Below, piece by piece: positions 26,582-34,636 of a stretch of 64,000 nt of DNA. Under the pieces are notes generated by a model. That model did no database searches, was not told the origin of the DNA, and worked only from the letters and a program-made list of their open reading frames with translations. The stretch is from Pseudomonas sp. ABC1 (GTDB lineage: Bacteria > Pseudomonadota > Gammaproteobacteria > Pseudomonadales > Pseudomonadaceae): positions 3,037,501 through 3,101,500 of the forward strand of contig NZ_CP058349.1 in the NCBI RefSeq assembly GCF_013395055.1, written 5' to 3'. A program made the position numbers and the translations under genes. Each line of letters starts with the position of its first letter. The first letter of the stretch is position 1.

Positions 26582-27064
26582 TCAGTCGTCCTTGCCCTTG
26601 GAGCGAATGGCGCGCTGAATCTCGCGGTCGGAGTCGCGCTCCTTCTCCGTGTGGCGCTTGTCGAACTCTTTCTTGCCCTTGCCCAGGGCGATCTCGCACT
26701 TGATCATGTGCTTCTTCCAGTACAGCGACAGGGCGACGCAGGCGTAGCCTTTTTGCTGTACGGCGCCGAACAGCTTGCCCAGCTCGCGTTTGTTCAACAG
26801 CAGTTTACGGCTGCGGGTCGGGTCGGCGATCACGTGGGTGCTGGCGGTCGTCAGCGGCGTGATGTGGCTGCCGAGCAGCCAGGCTTCGCCGTCCTTGAGC
26901 AGGACATAGCTGTCGACCAGCTGTGCCTTGCCCGCGCGCAGGCTTTTCACTTCCCAGCCGGCCAGGACGAGGCCCGCCTCGAATTTCTGTTCGATGAAGT
27001 AGTCGTGTAGCGCTTTCTTGTTGAGCGCGATGGTCCCGGGGGACTGTTTCTTTTGCTTGGCCAT
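26582..27064 (-). CDS. smpB: tmRNA-binding protein SmpB
   Basis: A 160-residue SsrA-binding protein, required to deliver tmRNA to stalled ribosomes. It shows the family pattern: a basic N-terminus, ALNKKALHDYFIEQKFEAGLVLAGWEVKSLRAG, GSHI, and the lysine/arginine-rich C-terminal tail (EFDKRHTEKERDSDREIQRAI) that reads as an mRNA mimic. It works with ssrA located 6 kb away. Monocistronic, convergent to lldR and divergent from ratA. Confidence 0.97.
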   Translation of the reverse strand: MAKQKKQSPGTIALNKKALHDYFIEQKFEAGLVLAGWEVKSLRAGKAQLVDSYVLLKDGEAWLLGSHITPLTTASTHVIADPTRSRKLLLNKRELGKLFGAVQQKGYACVALSLYWKKHMIKCEIALGKGKKEFDKRHTEKERDSDREIQRAIRSKGKDD

Positions 27065-27202
27065 AGCCGGCGATTATAGGCAGTCCGAGCCTTGCTGGCG
27101 ATATGCAAGATGGCTTGCTGCTGGCCAACTTGAGGGGCGGGCGCTTATGTCTGACAATATGCCATCAGGCTGCGGCTGAAATCCCGATTGCAGAAGGTTT
27201 GA

Positions 27203-27637
27203 ATGACGACGCATATCCAACGTTCGGCGTTACTGCCCTACCCGGCGCAGGCCCTGTTCGACATGGTCAATGATGTGGCCAGTTATCCCCGCTTCCTTCC
27301 CTGGTGTTCCGCGACCGAGGTCTTCTTCGCTGACGAGAGCGAGATGCGGGCCAGCATGACGGTCGCTAAGGCCGGCATGAGCCAGACGTTCAGGACTCAC
27401 AATGAGCTTGAGCCGGGCAAGCGTATTGAAATGCGCCTTGAAGAAGGGCCTTTCAGTCAGTTGAACGGTGTGTGGGAGTTCAAGGCGCTGGGGGATAAGG
27501 CCTGCAAGATCAGCCTGGACCTGACGTTCGAGTATGCCGGGCCGCTGGTGCGTGCGACCCTCGGGCCGCTGTTCAACCAGGCTGCGAATACGTTGGTGGA
27601 TGCGTTCTGCGAGCGGGCTAAAGCCTTGTATGGCTGA
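27203..27637 (+). CDS. ratA: RatA-family START/SRPBCC protein
   Basis: A 144-residue SRPBCC-fold protein: the start MTTHIQRSALLPYPAQALFDMVNDVASYPRFLPWC and central GPFSQLNGVWEF are diagnostic. In E. coli the RatA protein was described as a toxin blocking 70S ribosome assembly; mitochondrial relatives (Coq10) bind ubiquinone, so a lipid-binding role is an alternative. The stop overlaps the rnfH start by eight bases, giving a ratA-rnfH pair conserved in many gammaproteobacteria, divergent from smpB. Confidence 0.92.
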   Translation: MTTHIQRSALLPYPAQALFDMVNDVASYPRFLPWCSATEVFFADESEMRASMTVAKAGMSQTFRTHNELEPGKRIEMRLEEGPFSQLNGVWEFKALGDKACKISLDLTFEYAGPLVRATLGPLFNQAANTLVDAFCERAKALYG

Positions 27638-27941
27638 GCCGGGGATCGAGGTTGAAGTCGTTTATGCCCTGGCTGACCAGCAGCGGCTGGTCAGTATTCG
27701 CCTGCCGGAAGGGGCGAGCGTAAGGGATGCGGCTGTGCGAAGTGGGCTGGACGCCAGCTTTCCCGGGTTGGACTTGTTAAATGCGCCACTTGGGCTTTTT
27801 GGCAAGCGTGTGGCGGAACCCGAAAAGCGTCTGCTCAGCAAGGGCGACAGGGTGGAAATCTACAGGCCCTTGCTGGCCGATCCGAAGGAAGTGCGGAAAC
27901 TGAGGGCGGCCAGGGCAAAAGAGCGCGCTGGCCAATCCTGA
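27630..27941 (+). CDS. rnfH: RnfH-family ubiquitin-fold protein
   Basis: A 103-residue beta-grasp (ubiquitin-like) protein of the RnfH family, recognised by IEVEVVYAL, LLNAPLGLFGKRV and RVEIYRPLLADPKE. The family is named from the rnf locus of Rhodobacter, but its molecular function is unknown. A longer frame begins at 27534, inside ratA; ATG 27630, overlapping the ratA end, gives the family's normal length and is preferred. Confidence 0.92.
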   Translation: MAEPGIEVEVVYALADQQRLVSIRLPEGASVRDAAVRSGLDASFPGLDLLNAPLGLFGKRVAEPEKRLLSKGDRVEIYRPLLADPKEVRKLRAARAKERAGQS

Positions 27942-28460
27942 TCAGGGGGTGTCGAGCGGTTCGGGAGTCGCCACTGGAGCGGCTTTGGCGGCGTCGACTT
28001 CCCGTTGGATGTCGTCTTCCAGCGAGCCGGGTACAGGGCGCGCCTCGATGACTGGAGCCTTGTCGCTTTCGCTGGGAACGACGCTCGTGGCGCGTTCTTC
28101 GCCGAGAATCGACTGGTCGCGGCTGACGCCCGGCATGAAGTCGCCTGCAAGGCCGATCAACTGATCGTTGTCACTGAACTCCAGGCTTACGCGTTCCTGC
28201 TGCCGTTGGCTGCCGCCCACCTGAATGCTGTAGAGATAATCCCAGCGGCTAGGGTGGAAGGTATCGGTTATCATGGGGTTACCCATGATAAACCTTACTT
28301 GCCTACGGGTCATTCCGGGGCGTAACTGGTCTATCATGTCCTGAGTGACGACATTGCCTTGCTGGATGTCGACCTTGTAAACCCCGGGAAATGAACAGCC
28401 GGCGAGTGCGAGTAGCCCGACGAAGGTTAGGCTTGTCAGCATGAGCTTGGTATTTTGCAT
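27942..28460 (-). CDS. bamE: Outer-membrane assembly lipoprotein BamE (OmlA)
   Basis: A 172-residue lipoprotein: signal peptide from ATG 28460 with lipobox LAGC (mature Cys about residue 22), then the BamE/SmpA fold with VYKVDIQQGN, LRPGMTRRQVRFIMGNPMI and the DYLY segment. BamE is part of the beta-barrel assembly machinery in the outer membrane. The C-terminal 60 residues after the domain are a Pro/Ala-rich extension typical of Pseudomonas OmlA. Divergent from fur, as in other pseudomonads; the frame reaches 28493 but the lipoprotein start fits better. Confidence 0.93.
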   Translation of the reverse strand: MQNTKLMLTSLTFVGLLALAGCSFPGVYKVDIQQGNVVTQDMIDQLRPGMTRRQVRFIMGNPMITDTFHPSRWDYLYSIQVGGSQRQQERVSLEFSDNDQLIGLAGDFMPGVSRDQSILGEERATSVVPSESDKAPVIEARPVPGSLEDDIQREVDAAKAAPVATPEPLDTP

Positions 28461-28554
28461 CGGTGGGTGACTTCCACTATCTTGGCTGGGCAAACAACCG
28501 GATCATACCCGCATTGGAGGATGCTGCGAAACAGCAGCAGTGAGAAAGCCAACC

Positions 28555-28959
28555 ATGGTAGAGAATAGCGAACTGCGTAAAGCTGGTTTAAAGGTGACCC
28601 TGCCTCGGGTCAAGATCTTGCAAATGCTCGACACTGCCGAGCAGCGTCACATGAGTGCCGAGGATGTCTACAAGGCGCTCATGGAGGCCGGCGAAGATGT
28701 CGGTCTGGCGACTGTCTATCGCGTTCTGACTCAGTTCGAAGCGGCTGGTCTGGTCGTGCGGCACAATTTCGATGGCGGCCATGCGGTATTCGAACTGGCT
28801 GACGGTGGTCATCACGACCATATGGTCTGCGTCGATACGGGCGATGTCATCGAGTTCTTCGATCCGGAGATCGAGAAACTGCAGAAGGACATCGTCAAGC
28901 GCCATGGCTACGAGTTGGTCGACCACAACCTGGTGTTGTACGTCCGCAAGAAAGACTGA
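28555..28959 (+). CDS. fur: Ferric uptake regulator Fur
   Basis: A 134-residue Fe(II)-responsive repressor. The winged helix is formed by LRKAGLKVTLPRVKIL to GLATVYRVLTQFEAAGLV; the metal-site HHDHM follows. The C-terminal C-x2-C structural zinc site is not present: HMVCVDTG has only one Cys, as in other Pseudomonas Fur proteins. An upstream in-frame start exists at 28540 but ATG 28555 (MVENSELRKAGLK) is the conserved one. Divergent from bamE and followed by a strong terminator. Confidence 0.97.
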   Translation: MVENSELRKAGLKVTLPRVKILQMLDTAEQRHMSAEDVYKALMEAGEDVGLATVYRVLTQFEAAGLVVRHNFDGGHAVFELADGGHHDHMVCVDTGDVIEFFDPEIEKLQKDIVKRHGYELVDHNLVLYVRKKD

Positions 28960-28976
28960 TCGACCGCTGCATGAAG

Positions 28977-29002
28977 AAAGCGAGCCTTGGCTCGCTTTTT
29001 TT
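28977..29002 (+). terminator. Intrinsic terminator after fur
   Basis: AAAGCGAGCC (28977-28986) pairs with GGCTCGCTTT (28989-28998) and runs into TTTTTTT. It lies 18 bases past the fur stop and ends its transcript. Confidence 0.9.
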
Positions 29003-29133
29003 CTGCCTGTCATCAGGCCGTTACCGTTTCGTCGTTCTTCCCTTGTTACCTTTCGTCCATATAACCATGCTGCTTGAGTGGTTGTTTATCGGGTATGGTT
29101 CATGAACCTGTTCGATTCAAGGGAGGAAAAGGA

Positions 29134-29982
29134 ATGTCTTACGTAACTGCCTGTCTCGATACTTCGCCGTTTCTTCCGGCGGTCTGCGACTACGCCGCAT
29201 GGTCATGCTGCAAGTTGTCTGCGCCATTGATGTTGCTGCATGTAGTCGATCGGCCTCGCTATCCGGGTTTCGTTTCCCTGAGTGGAACCATCGGCCTCGG
29301 AGGGCGCGAGCACTTCCTGGACGAGCTGGTGCGTCTGGATGCGGAGAAGAGCCGTGTTGCGCTCGAGCAGGGCCAGGCCTTGCTGGAGTCGGCCGCATCC
29401 TGGCTGGTGGCGTCAGGGGCGCCGGAAGCACAGTTGCGTTTGTGCGAAGGCAGCCTGCCGCGTGTGGCCAAGGAACAGGCGGCTGGTACGCGCTTGCTGG
29501 TGATCGGGCGCCAGGGGGAGGAGTCCTCGGAAGAGGATTATGTCGGCAGCCAGTTGGAGAGCGTCATCCGTGTCTTCGACAAGCCGATTCTGGTGGTGCC
29601 GGAGCACTTCATCGAGCCATCCAGCGTGCTGCTTGCCTTCGATGGCAGTGATACCGCACGCAGGGCGCTGGAGCTCTTGCTGGGCGGCACGCTATGCCAG
29701 GGCATGCAACTGCATGTGCTGCTGGTCGGTAGCGACAGTGAGGTGACACGTTTGCATCTGGCGTGGGTGCATGAGCGCCTCAAAGAGGCTGGTGTCGAAG
29801 GCTCGGTGTCGGTACGCGATGGTCTGGTCGAGCATGTGCTGGAAGCCTATATCGACGAGCACGGCGTGAACCTGTTGGTGATGGGGGCCTATGGGCACTC
29901 GCGAATACGCCGCTTTCTGGTGGGCAGCACCACGACCAATATGCTGCGTCGCATCAATCTTCCCTTCCTGCTGGTGCGCTGA
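29134..29982 (+). CDS. Universal stress protein, tandem UspA domains
   Basis: A 282-residue protein with two UspA domains: residues 1-150 (start SYVTACLDTSPF, ending GSQLESVIRVFDKPILVVP) and 155-282 (start SSVLLAFDGSDTARRAL, ending MGAYGHSRIRRFLVGSTTTNMLRR). The second domain keeps the ATP-binding pattern G-x2-G-x9-G-S; the first is degenerate. Cytoplasmic; associated with stress survival. The ATG has GGGAGGAAAAGG directly upstream, so the 20-codon upstream extension is unlikely. Confidence 0.9.
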   Translation: MSYVTACLDTSPFLPAVCDYAAWSCCKLSAPLMLLHVVDRPRYPGFVSLSGTIGLGGREHFLDELVRLDAEKSRVALEQGQALLESAASWLVASGAPEAQLRLCEGSLPRVAKEQAAGTRLLVIGRQGEESSEEDYVGSQLESVIRVFDKPILVVPEHFIEPSSVLLAFDGSDTARRALELLLGGTLCQGMQLHVLLVGSDSEVTRLHLAWVHERLKEAGVEGSVSVRDGLVEHVLEAYIDEHGVNLLVMGAYGHSRIRRFLVGSTTTNMLRRINLPFLLVR

Positions 29983-30031
29983 TCGGGCTGCTGCAAGCAC
30001 GGTCGATGTGAGCGGGCTCTTGCGTCTTTAA

Positions 30032-30055
30032 CCCTCTCCCGCAGGCGGGGGAGGG
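30032..30055. terminator. GC-rich hairpin between the stress protein gene and dipA
   Basis: CCCTCTCCCGC and GCGGGGGAGGG form an 11-bp stem (one mismatch) with a two-base loop between convergent genes. No T-run follows on either strand; it resembles the short palindromic repeats scattered in Pseudomonas intergenic DNA and could stabilise 3' ends. Confidence 0.4.
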
Positions 30056-30129
30056 CAAAGGTGCACTCACTGCCCATGGGCACCATGAGCAAGCATGGCG
30101 ATTTTTATACGATGGCCCTGAGCTTGCCG

Positions 30130-32763
30130 TCAAAGCCAGTGCGGATAGCGATCCAGTGATTCCAGCAGTTCGCCACTGGGGATGGGTTTGTCGAACAGGT
30201 AGCCCTGGCCGATATCGCAGTTGTGATGACGCAGGAAGTTGAGCTGGGCGACCGTCTCGACACCTTCGGCCACGACCTTCAGTTTGAGATTGCGCGCCAT
30301 GGCGATCACTGCGGAGGTGATCTCCATATCGTTCTGGTTGTCGGGGATGTCCTTGATGAAGCTGCGGTCGATCTTGATCACGTCGATCGGGAACTTCTTC
30401 AGGTAGCTCAGGGATGAATAGCCAGTGCCGAAGTCGTCCATGGCCAGGGTCAGGCCGAGTGCCTTGAGCCCTTGTAGCTGTTTGCGGGTTTCGCCAGTGG
30501 CTTCCAGCAGCAGGCTTTCGGTCAGTTCCAGCTCCAGTTGGCTGGGTGGCAGGCCTTCTTCCTGAATAATGGCCTGCATGGCTTCGACCAGCTCCGGGTC
30601 GGAGAACTGCTTGGGCGACAGGTTGATGGCGATCTGCGGGGCGCCGCGTCCCAGTGCTGCCAGTTTCACGCCCATCCGACAAGCCTCACGGGCCACCCAT
30701 TTGCCGATAGGAATGATCAGGCCGGTTTCTTCGGCAACGGTGATGAACTGGTCCGGGCGAATCATGCCCTTCTCGGGGTGGCGCCAGCGCAGCAAAGCCT
30801 CCAGGCCTTGCAGTTTGCCTGTACGCAGGCAGAGCTTGGGCTGGTAGAAGACTTCCAGCTCGTCTTGTACCAGCGCCCGGCGCAGGTTGTTCTCGACGAA
30901 GAGCTTGTAGTTGGTTTCGGCGTGCAGGGCGTCGGTGAAGACCTGCACCTGATTCTTGCCGTTCGCCTTGGCCTTGTGCAGCGCCTGGCCTGCATGCTTC
31001 ATCAGGGTGGCCGGGTCCTTGCCATGCTGCGGGCTACAGGCGAGGCCGAGGGAGGCGCTGATGCTGATCAGTTGCTTATCGACGAACAGCGGCTTGTCGA
31101 TGATGCTCAGCACCTGGTCGGCCATGACCTGGCCGTCTACCGCATTCATGTCATCGAACAGCAGGGCGAACTCGTTGCTGGCGAAGCGCGAGAGCAACGC
31201 CTCGCGACTCAGGCCGTTGCGCAAGCGCTGGGCGAGGCTGATCAGCAACTTGTCGCCGGTGTGGTGGCCGAGGCTGTCATTGATGCGCTTGAAGTTGTCG
31301 ATGTCCACCAGCAACAGGCATTGCTGGGTATCCGGGTTCTTGGTGAAGCGCTTGCCGATCTCGCGGATGAAGCAAGGGCGATTGCCTAGGCCGGTCAGGT
31401 TGTCGGTGTAGGCCAGGCGCTCGATGTGCTCCTGGGCCAGCTTGGCCTGGGTGATGTCTTCATAGATGCCGATGTAGTGTGTCAGCTCGCCGTCTTCATC
31501 GAAAATCTTGGAAATCGAGAGTTGCCCCCAGTAGGGGTCGAGGTTCTTGCGGCGGCTGCGGAACTCGCCCTGCCAACTGTTGCTGCCCGCCATGACCGAG
31601 GAGGTGTCGAACAGCAGCGTGCTGAGGTTTTCCATGGCCGTGAGTTCGGTCAGGTGGCGCCCTTGCACTTCTTCGCTGGAGAACTCGGTGATGGTGGTGA
31701 AGCTGGGGTTGACGTACTCCACGATGCCTTTGCGATCGACTAGGATGAACGCACTGGCGCTCTGTTCGATGGCGCGTTGGAACAGGTGCAGGGTATGGGT
31801 CAGGCTCAGGCGCTGCTGGTTGGCGATGACCTGTGCGTACTGGTCCGCCAGCTCGCCGGCAAAGGCTATCTCGTCCGGATGCCAGTTGCGCGGTTCACCC
31901 TTGTGTTCCAGGCAAAGCACGCCGACGACATCGCCGCCTATGCGGATGCTGGCATCGAGGATCGAGCGCACGCCGAAGGGCTGGAACAGGGTGCCGAACA
32001 GCTCCCGTGTACGCGGGTCTTCCTCGACATCCTTGGCGTCTATCGCGCGATCGCTGTGCAGCGCTTGCAGGTAGGCGGGGAAGCCACTTATGTCGAGTTC
32101 CGACGGGTATTCGCCGCTCTGCGCGTCGGTGATGTAGGACGCAATGGGGAACAGCTTGTCGTTATCCAGTCGCCAGATCGCCGCGCGGCTGAGGCCGTAG
32201 GCTTCGCAGGCGGCCTGGGTGATCAGTTGGGCCGCTTCCTGGTGTGGGTCGGCGGCTTTGTAGCGCTGCCTGGCCAGCTTGACGATCAGGTTCTGTTGCG
32301 CTCGCGAGCGCAACAGGTGTTCGGGCTGATCGGCATACTGCGGCTCCTGTCTCGCCTCGCCGGCGTCTTCCTGCAGGTCCGCCAACAGATAGCCACTGAG
32401 CAGTTCCTTGCCAAAGCGCTGCTGGACCTCGCCCGTTTCGATCAGGCGGATCAGCCCGTGTGGCGTATTCAGGTGGTAGCGCACGAAATAATGGCCCGTC
32501 TGGGCCAGTTGTCGCTGAATGGTTTCGTGCAGGGGTTGATGGATGTTCGGTTCCATCAACCTGGCGTAAGGGGTGTCGATCAACGCGCAGAGGTTGCTGG
32601 CGGCGATACCGAATTGTTGTTCGCAGTTCGGGTCGAGGTAGAGCAGTGTCCAGCCGGGCTCGTTGAGCCGTTCGAAATGCAGCATGCCAAGCCGCGCGGG
32701 CTCGGGTGATGGCGCCACAACCTCACTCGCCATACGGCTGGCGGCATCGGGATGTCTTTTCAT
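30130..32763 (-). CDS. dipA: c-di-GMP phosphodiesterase DipA (GAF-PAS-GGDEF-EAL)
   Basis: About 877 residues. Order: an N-terminal PAS-like region, a GAF domain (LFGTLFQPFGVRSILDASI), a PAS/PAC domain (AIEQSASAFILVDRKGIVEYVNPSF), a GGDEF domain whose active-site loop is ASNEF (in RFASNEFALLFDD), and an intact EAL domain with LEALLRW, MDDFGTGYSSL, DRSFIKD and VVAEGVET. The degenerate GGDEF predicts no cyclase activity; the EAL should hydrolyse c-di-GMP. P. aeruginosa DipA, required for biofilm dispersion, has the same layout and lies beside aceFE. The start is uncertain: the frame opens at TTG 32892, with ATG at 32763 chosen; no clear ribosome site precedes either. Confidence 0.88.
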   Translation of the reverse strand: MKRHPDAASRMASEVVAPSPEPARLGMLHFERLNEPGWTLLYLDPNCEQQFGIAASNLCALIDTPYARLMEPNIHQPLHETIQRQLAQTGHYFVRYHLNTPHGLIRLIETGEVQQRFGKELLSGYLLADLQEDAGEARQEPQYADQPEHLLRSRAQQNLIVKLARQRYKAADPHQEAAQLITQAACEAYGLSRAAIWRLDNDKLFPIASYITDAQSGEYPSELDISGFPAYLQALHSDRAIDAKDVEEDPRTRELFGTLFQPFGVRSILDASIRIGGDVVGVLCLEHKGEPRNWHPDEIAFAGELADQYAQVIANQQRLSLTHTLHLFQRAIEQSASAFILVDRKGIVEYVNPSFTTITEFSSEEVQGRHLTELTAMENLSTLLFDTSSVMAGSNSWQGEFRSRRKNLDPYWGQLSISKIFDEDGELTHYIGIYEDITQAKLAQEHIERLAYTDNLTGLGNRPCFIREIGKRFTKNPDTQQCLLLVDIDNFKRINDSLGHHTGDKLLISLAQRLRNGLSREALLSRFASNEFALLFDDMNAVDGQVMADQVLSIIDKPLFVDKQLISISASLGLACSPQHGKDPATLMKHAGQALHKAKANGKNQVQVFTDALHAETNYKLFVENNLRRALVQDELEVFYQPKLCLRTGKLQGLEALLRWRHPEKGMIRPDQFITVAEETGLIIPIGKWVAREACRMGVKLAALGRGAPQIAINLSPKQFSDPELVEAMQAIIQEEGLPPSQLELELTESLLLEATGETRKQLQGLKALGLTLAMDDFGTGYSSLSYLKKFPIDVIKIDRSFIKDIPDNQNDMEITSAVIAMARNLKLKVVAEGVETVAQLNFLRHHNCDIGQGYLFDKPIPSGELLESLDRYPHWL

Positions 32764-32962
32764 CGAATGGCTGCTTCGCAGTGGGCTGGTTGGCGTGGTC
32801 GGAGCGTTTTTCGCACGATTCAAGGCGAGTCTTCGCGATCCTTTTGGCAAGGTTGCACCAAGCTCTATCGTGCTGACAAGAGAGCTTTCCAACTTATTGT
32901 TAATGAAACGCTTTTTCTTGTATGAGCGACGTTTCCGGTCAGGTATTCCGGAGTTTTGAGAA

Positions 32963-32990
32963 GCGTCCCCCGCCAGTAGGCGGGGGACGC
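32963..32990 (-). terminator. Terminator after aceF
   Basis: GCGTCCCCCGCC and GGCGGGGGACGC form a perfect 12-bp stem with a four-base loop, seven bases beyond the aceF stop. The following minus-strand sequence (TTCTCAAAAC) is only weakly T-rich, but the stem is very stable. Confidence 0.75.
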
Positions 32991-32996
32991 TGGGGG

Positions 32997-34625
32997 TCAG
33001 AGCAGCAGGGTGCGTATATCCGCCAGAAGCTCGGAGAGCCGCTTGGTGAAGCGTGCAGCGGCTGCGCCGTTGATCACGCGGTGATCGTAGGACAGGGACA
33101 GGGGCAACATCAACCTCGGTTGGAAGTCCTTACCGTCCCATACAGGCTGCATGGCGGCTTTGGAGACACCGAGGATCGCCACTTCCGGCGCATTGACGAT
33201 CGGCGTGAAGCCGGTGCCGCCGATGTGCCCGAGGCTGGAGATGGTGAAGCAGGCGCCCTGCATGGCGTCCGGCGAGAGCTTCTTGCTGCGTGCCTTTTCC
33301 GCCAGTTCGGCCGCTTCGCCCGCCAGTTGCAGCAGGCTCTTGCGGTCGACGTCGCGGATGACGGGCACCAGCAGGCCGTCCGGCGTGTCCACGGCGAAAC
33401 CGATGTGCACGTACTTCTTGCGAATCAGCGCCTGGCCGCTGGGGGCCAGCGAACTGTTGAAGTCCGGCAACTCCTTGAGCAGGTGGGCGCAGGCCTTGAG
33501 CAGCAGCGGCAGCACGGTCAGCTTGACGCCGGCCTTCTCGGCGACCGCCTTCTGGGCGACACGGAAGGCCTCCAGTTCGGTGATGTCGGCCGACTCGAAC
33601 TGGGTCACGTGGGGCACGTTGAGCCAGCTGCGGTGCAGGTTGGCGGCACCGACCTGCATCAGGCGCGTCATCGCCACTTCTTCGATTTCGCCGAACTTGG
33701 CGAAATCGACCGCCGGGATCGGCGGGATACCCGCGCCAGCCGAGGCCGGAGCAGTGCCTGTCTTGCTCTGTTGCAGCACGCTCTTGACGTAGTCCTGTAC
33801 GTCTTCCTTGAGCACGCGGCCTTTCGGGCCGGTGCCGTTGACGGCGGACAGTTCCACGCCGAACTCGCGGGCCAGCAGGCGTACGGCCGGTCCTGCGTGC
33901 ACCTTGGCACCGTCGCGGCTGGGGGCGCCGACCGGCTTGGAGGCTGGCTCGGCTTTCGCCGTCGGTTGCTGCGGGGCTGCCGGAGCCGACGCGACTGGCT
34001 TGGCCTCATCCTTCGGTGCCGCCTTGGCGGGAGCGGCGCCCTTGACCTTGAGGGTCAGGATCAGGTCGCCGGTGCCGACTTCGTCATTCAGCTTGATGCT
34101 CAGGCTTTCCACTTCACCGGCGCCCGGCGAGGGGATTTCCATGCTGGCCTTGTCCGACTCCAAGGTGATCAGCGATTGCTCGGCCTCGACCGTGTCGCCA
34201 GCCTTGACGAACACTTCGATGACCCGGGCCTTGCCCGCCGAGCCGATATCCGGCACACGGATTTCCTGGCTGCCGGCCTCGCCCTTGTCGGCGCTGTCGT
34301 CGGCCTGTGGGGCCTCGTCCTGTGCGGGTTCCGGCTTGGCTTGCGCTTCTGCGGCAGGCGCTTGCGCCGGAGCATCGCTGGCGCCTTGCGCGTCTTCGGC
34401 CTCCAGCTCCAGCAGTTCGTCGCCTTCCTTCAGGCGGTCGCCCAGCTTGATCTTCAGGCTCTTGATGATCCCGGCCTTGGGCGCCGGGATTTCCATGCTG
34501 GCCTTGTCCGATTCCAGGGTCAGCAGGCTCTGGTCGGCTTCGATACGGTCGCCGACCTTGACGAACAGTTCGATGACCTCACCTTCGCCGCTGCCGATGT
34601 CGGGTACGCGAATCAATTCACTCAT
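32997..34625 (-). CDS. aceF: Pyruvate dehydrogenase E2, dihydrolipoamide acetyltransferase
   Basis: A 542-residue E2 subunit with two N-terminal lipoyl domains, each with the lipoylated Lys in ESDKASMEIP (residues about 40 and 158), separated by Ala/Pro-rich linkers. A peripheral-subunit-binding domain follows (VRLLAREFGVELSAVNGTGPKGRV), then the catalytic acetyltransferase domain ending DHRVINGAAAARF, with its active-site His. It builds the core of the pyruvate dehydrogenase complex. It starts 11 bases after the aceE stop and is transcribed with it. Confidence 0.96.
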   Translation of the reverse strand: MSELIRVPDIGSGEGEVIELFVKVGDRIEADQSLLTLESDKASMEIPAPKAGIIKSLKIKLGDRLKEGDELLELEAEDAQGASDAPAQAPAAEAQAKPEPAQDEAPQADDSADKGEAGSQEIRVPDIGSAGKARVIEVFVKAGDTVEAEQSLITLESDKASMEIPSPGAGEVESLSIKLNDEVGTGDLILTLKVKGAAPAKAAPKDEAKPVASAPAAPQQPTAKAEPASKPVGAPSRDGAKVHAGPAVRLLAREFGVELSAVNGTGPKGRVLKEDVQDYVKSVLQQSKTGTAPASAGAGIPPIPAVDFAKFGEIEEVAMTRLMQVGAANLHRSWLNVPHVTQFESADITELEAFRVAQKAVAEKAGVKLTVLPLLLKACAHLLKELPDFNSSLAPSGQALIRKKYVHIGFAVDTPDGLLVPVIRDVDRKSLLQLAGEAAELAEKARSKKLSPDAMQGACFTISSLGHIGGTGFTPIVNAPEVAILGVSKAAMQPVWDGKDFQPRLMLPLSLSYDHRVINGAAAARFTKRLSELLADIRTLLL

Positions 34626-34636
34626 GGCTTCGCTCC

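Noticed and set aside
28480..28555. Fur box between bamE and fur
   Set aside because: No 19-bp GATAATGATAATCATTATC-like match was visible in the short divergent spacer.
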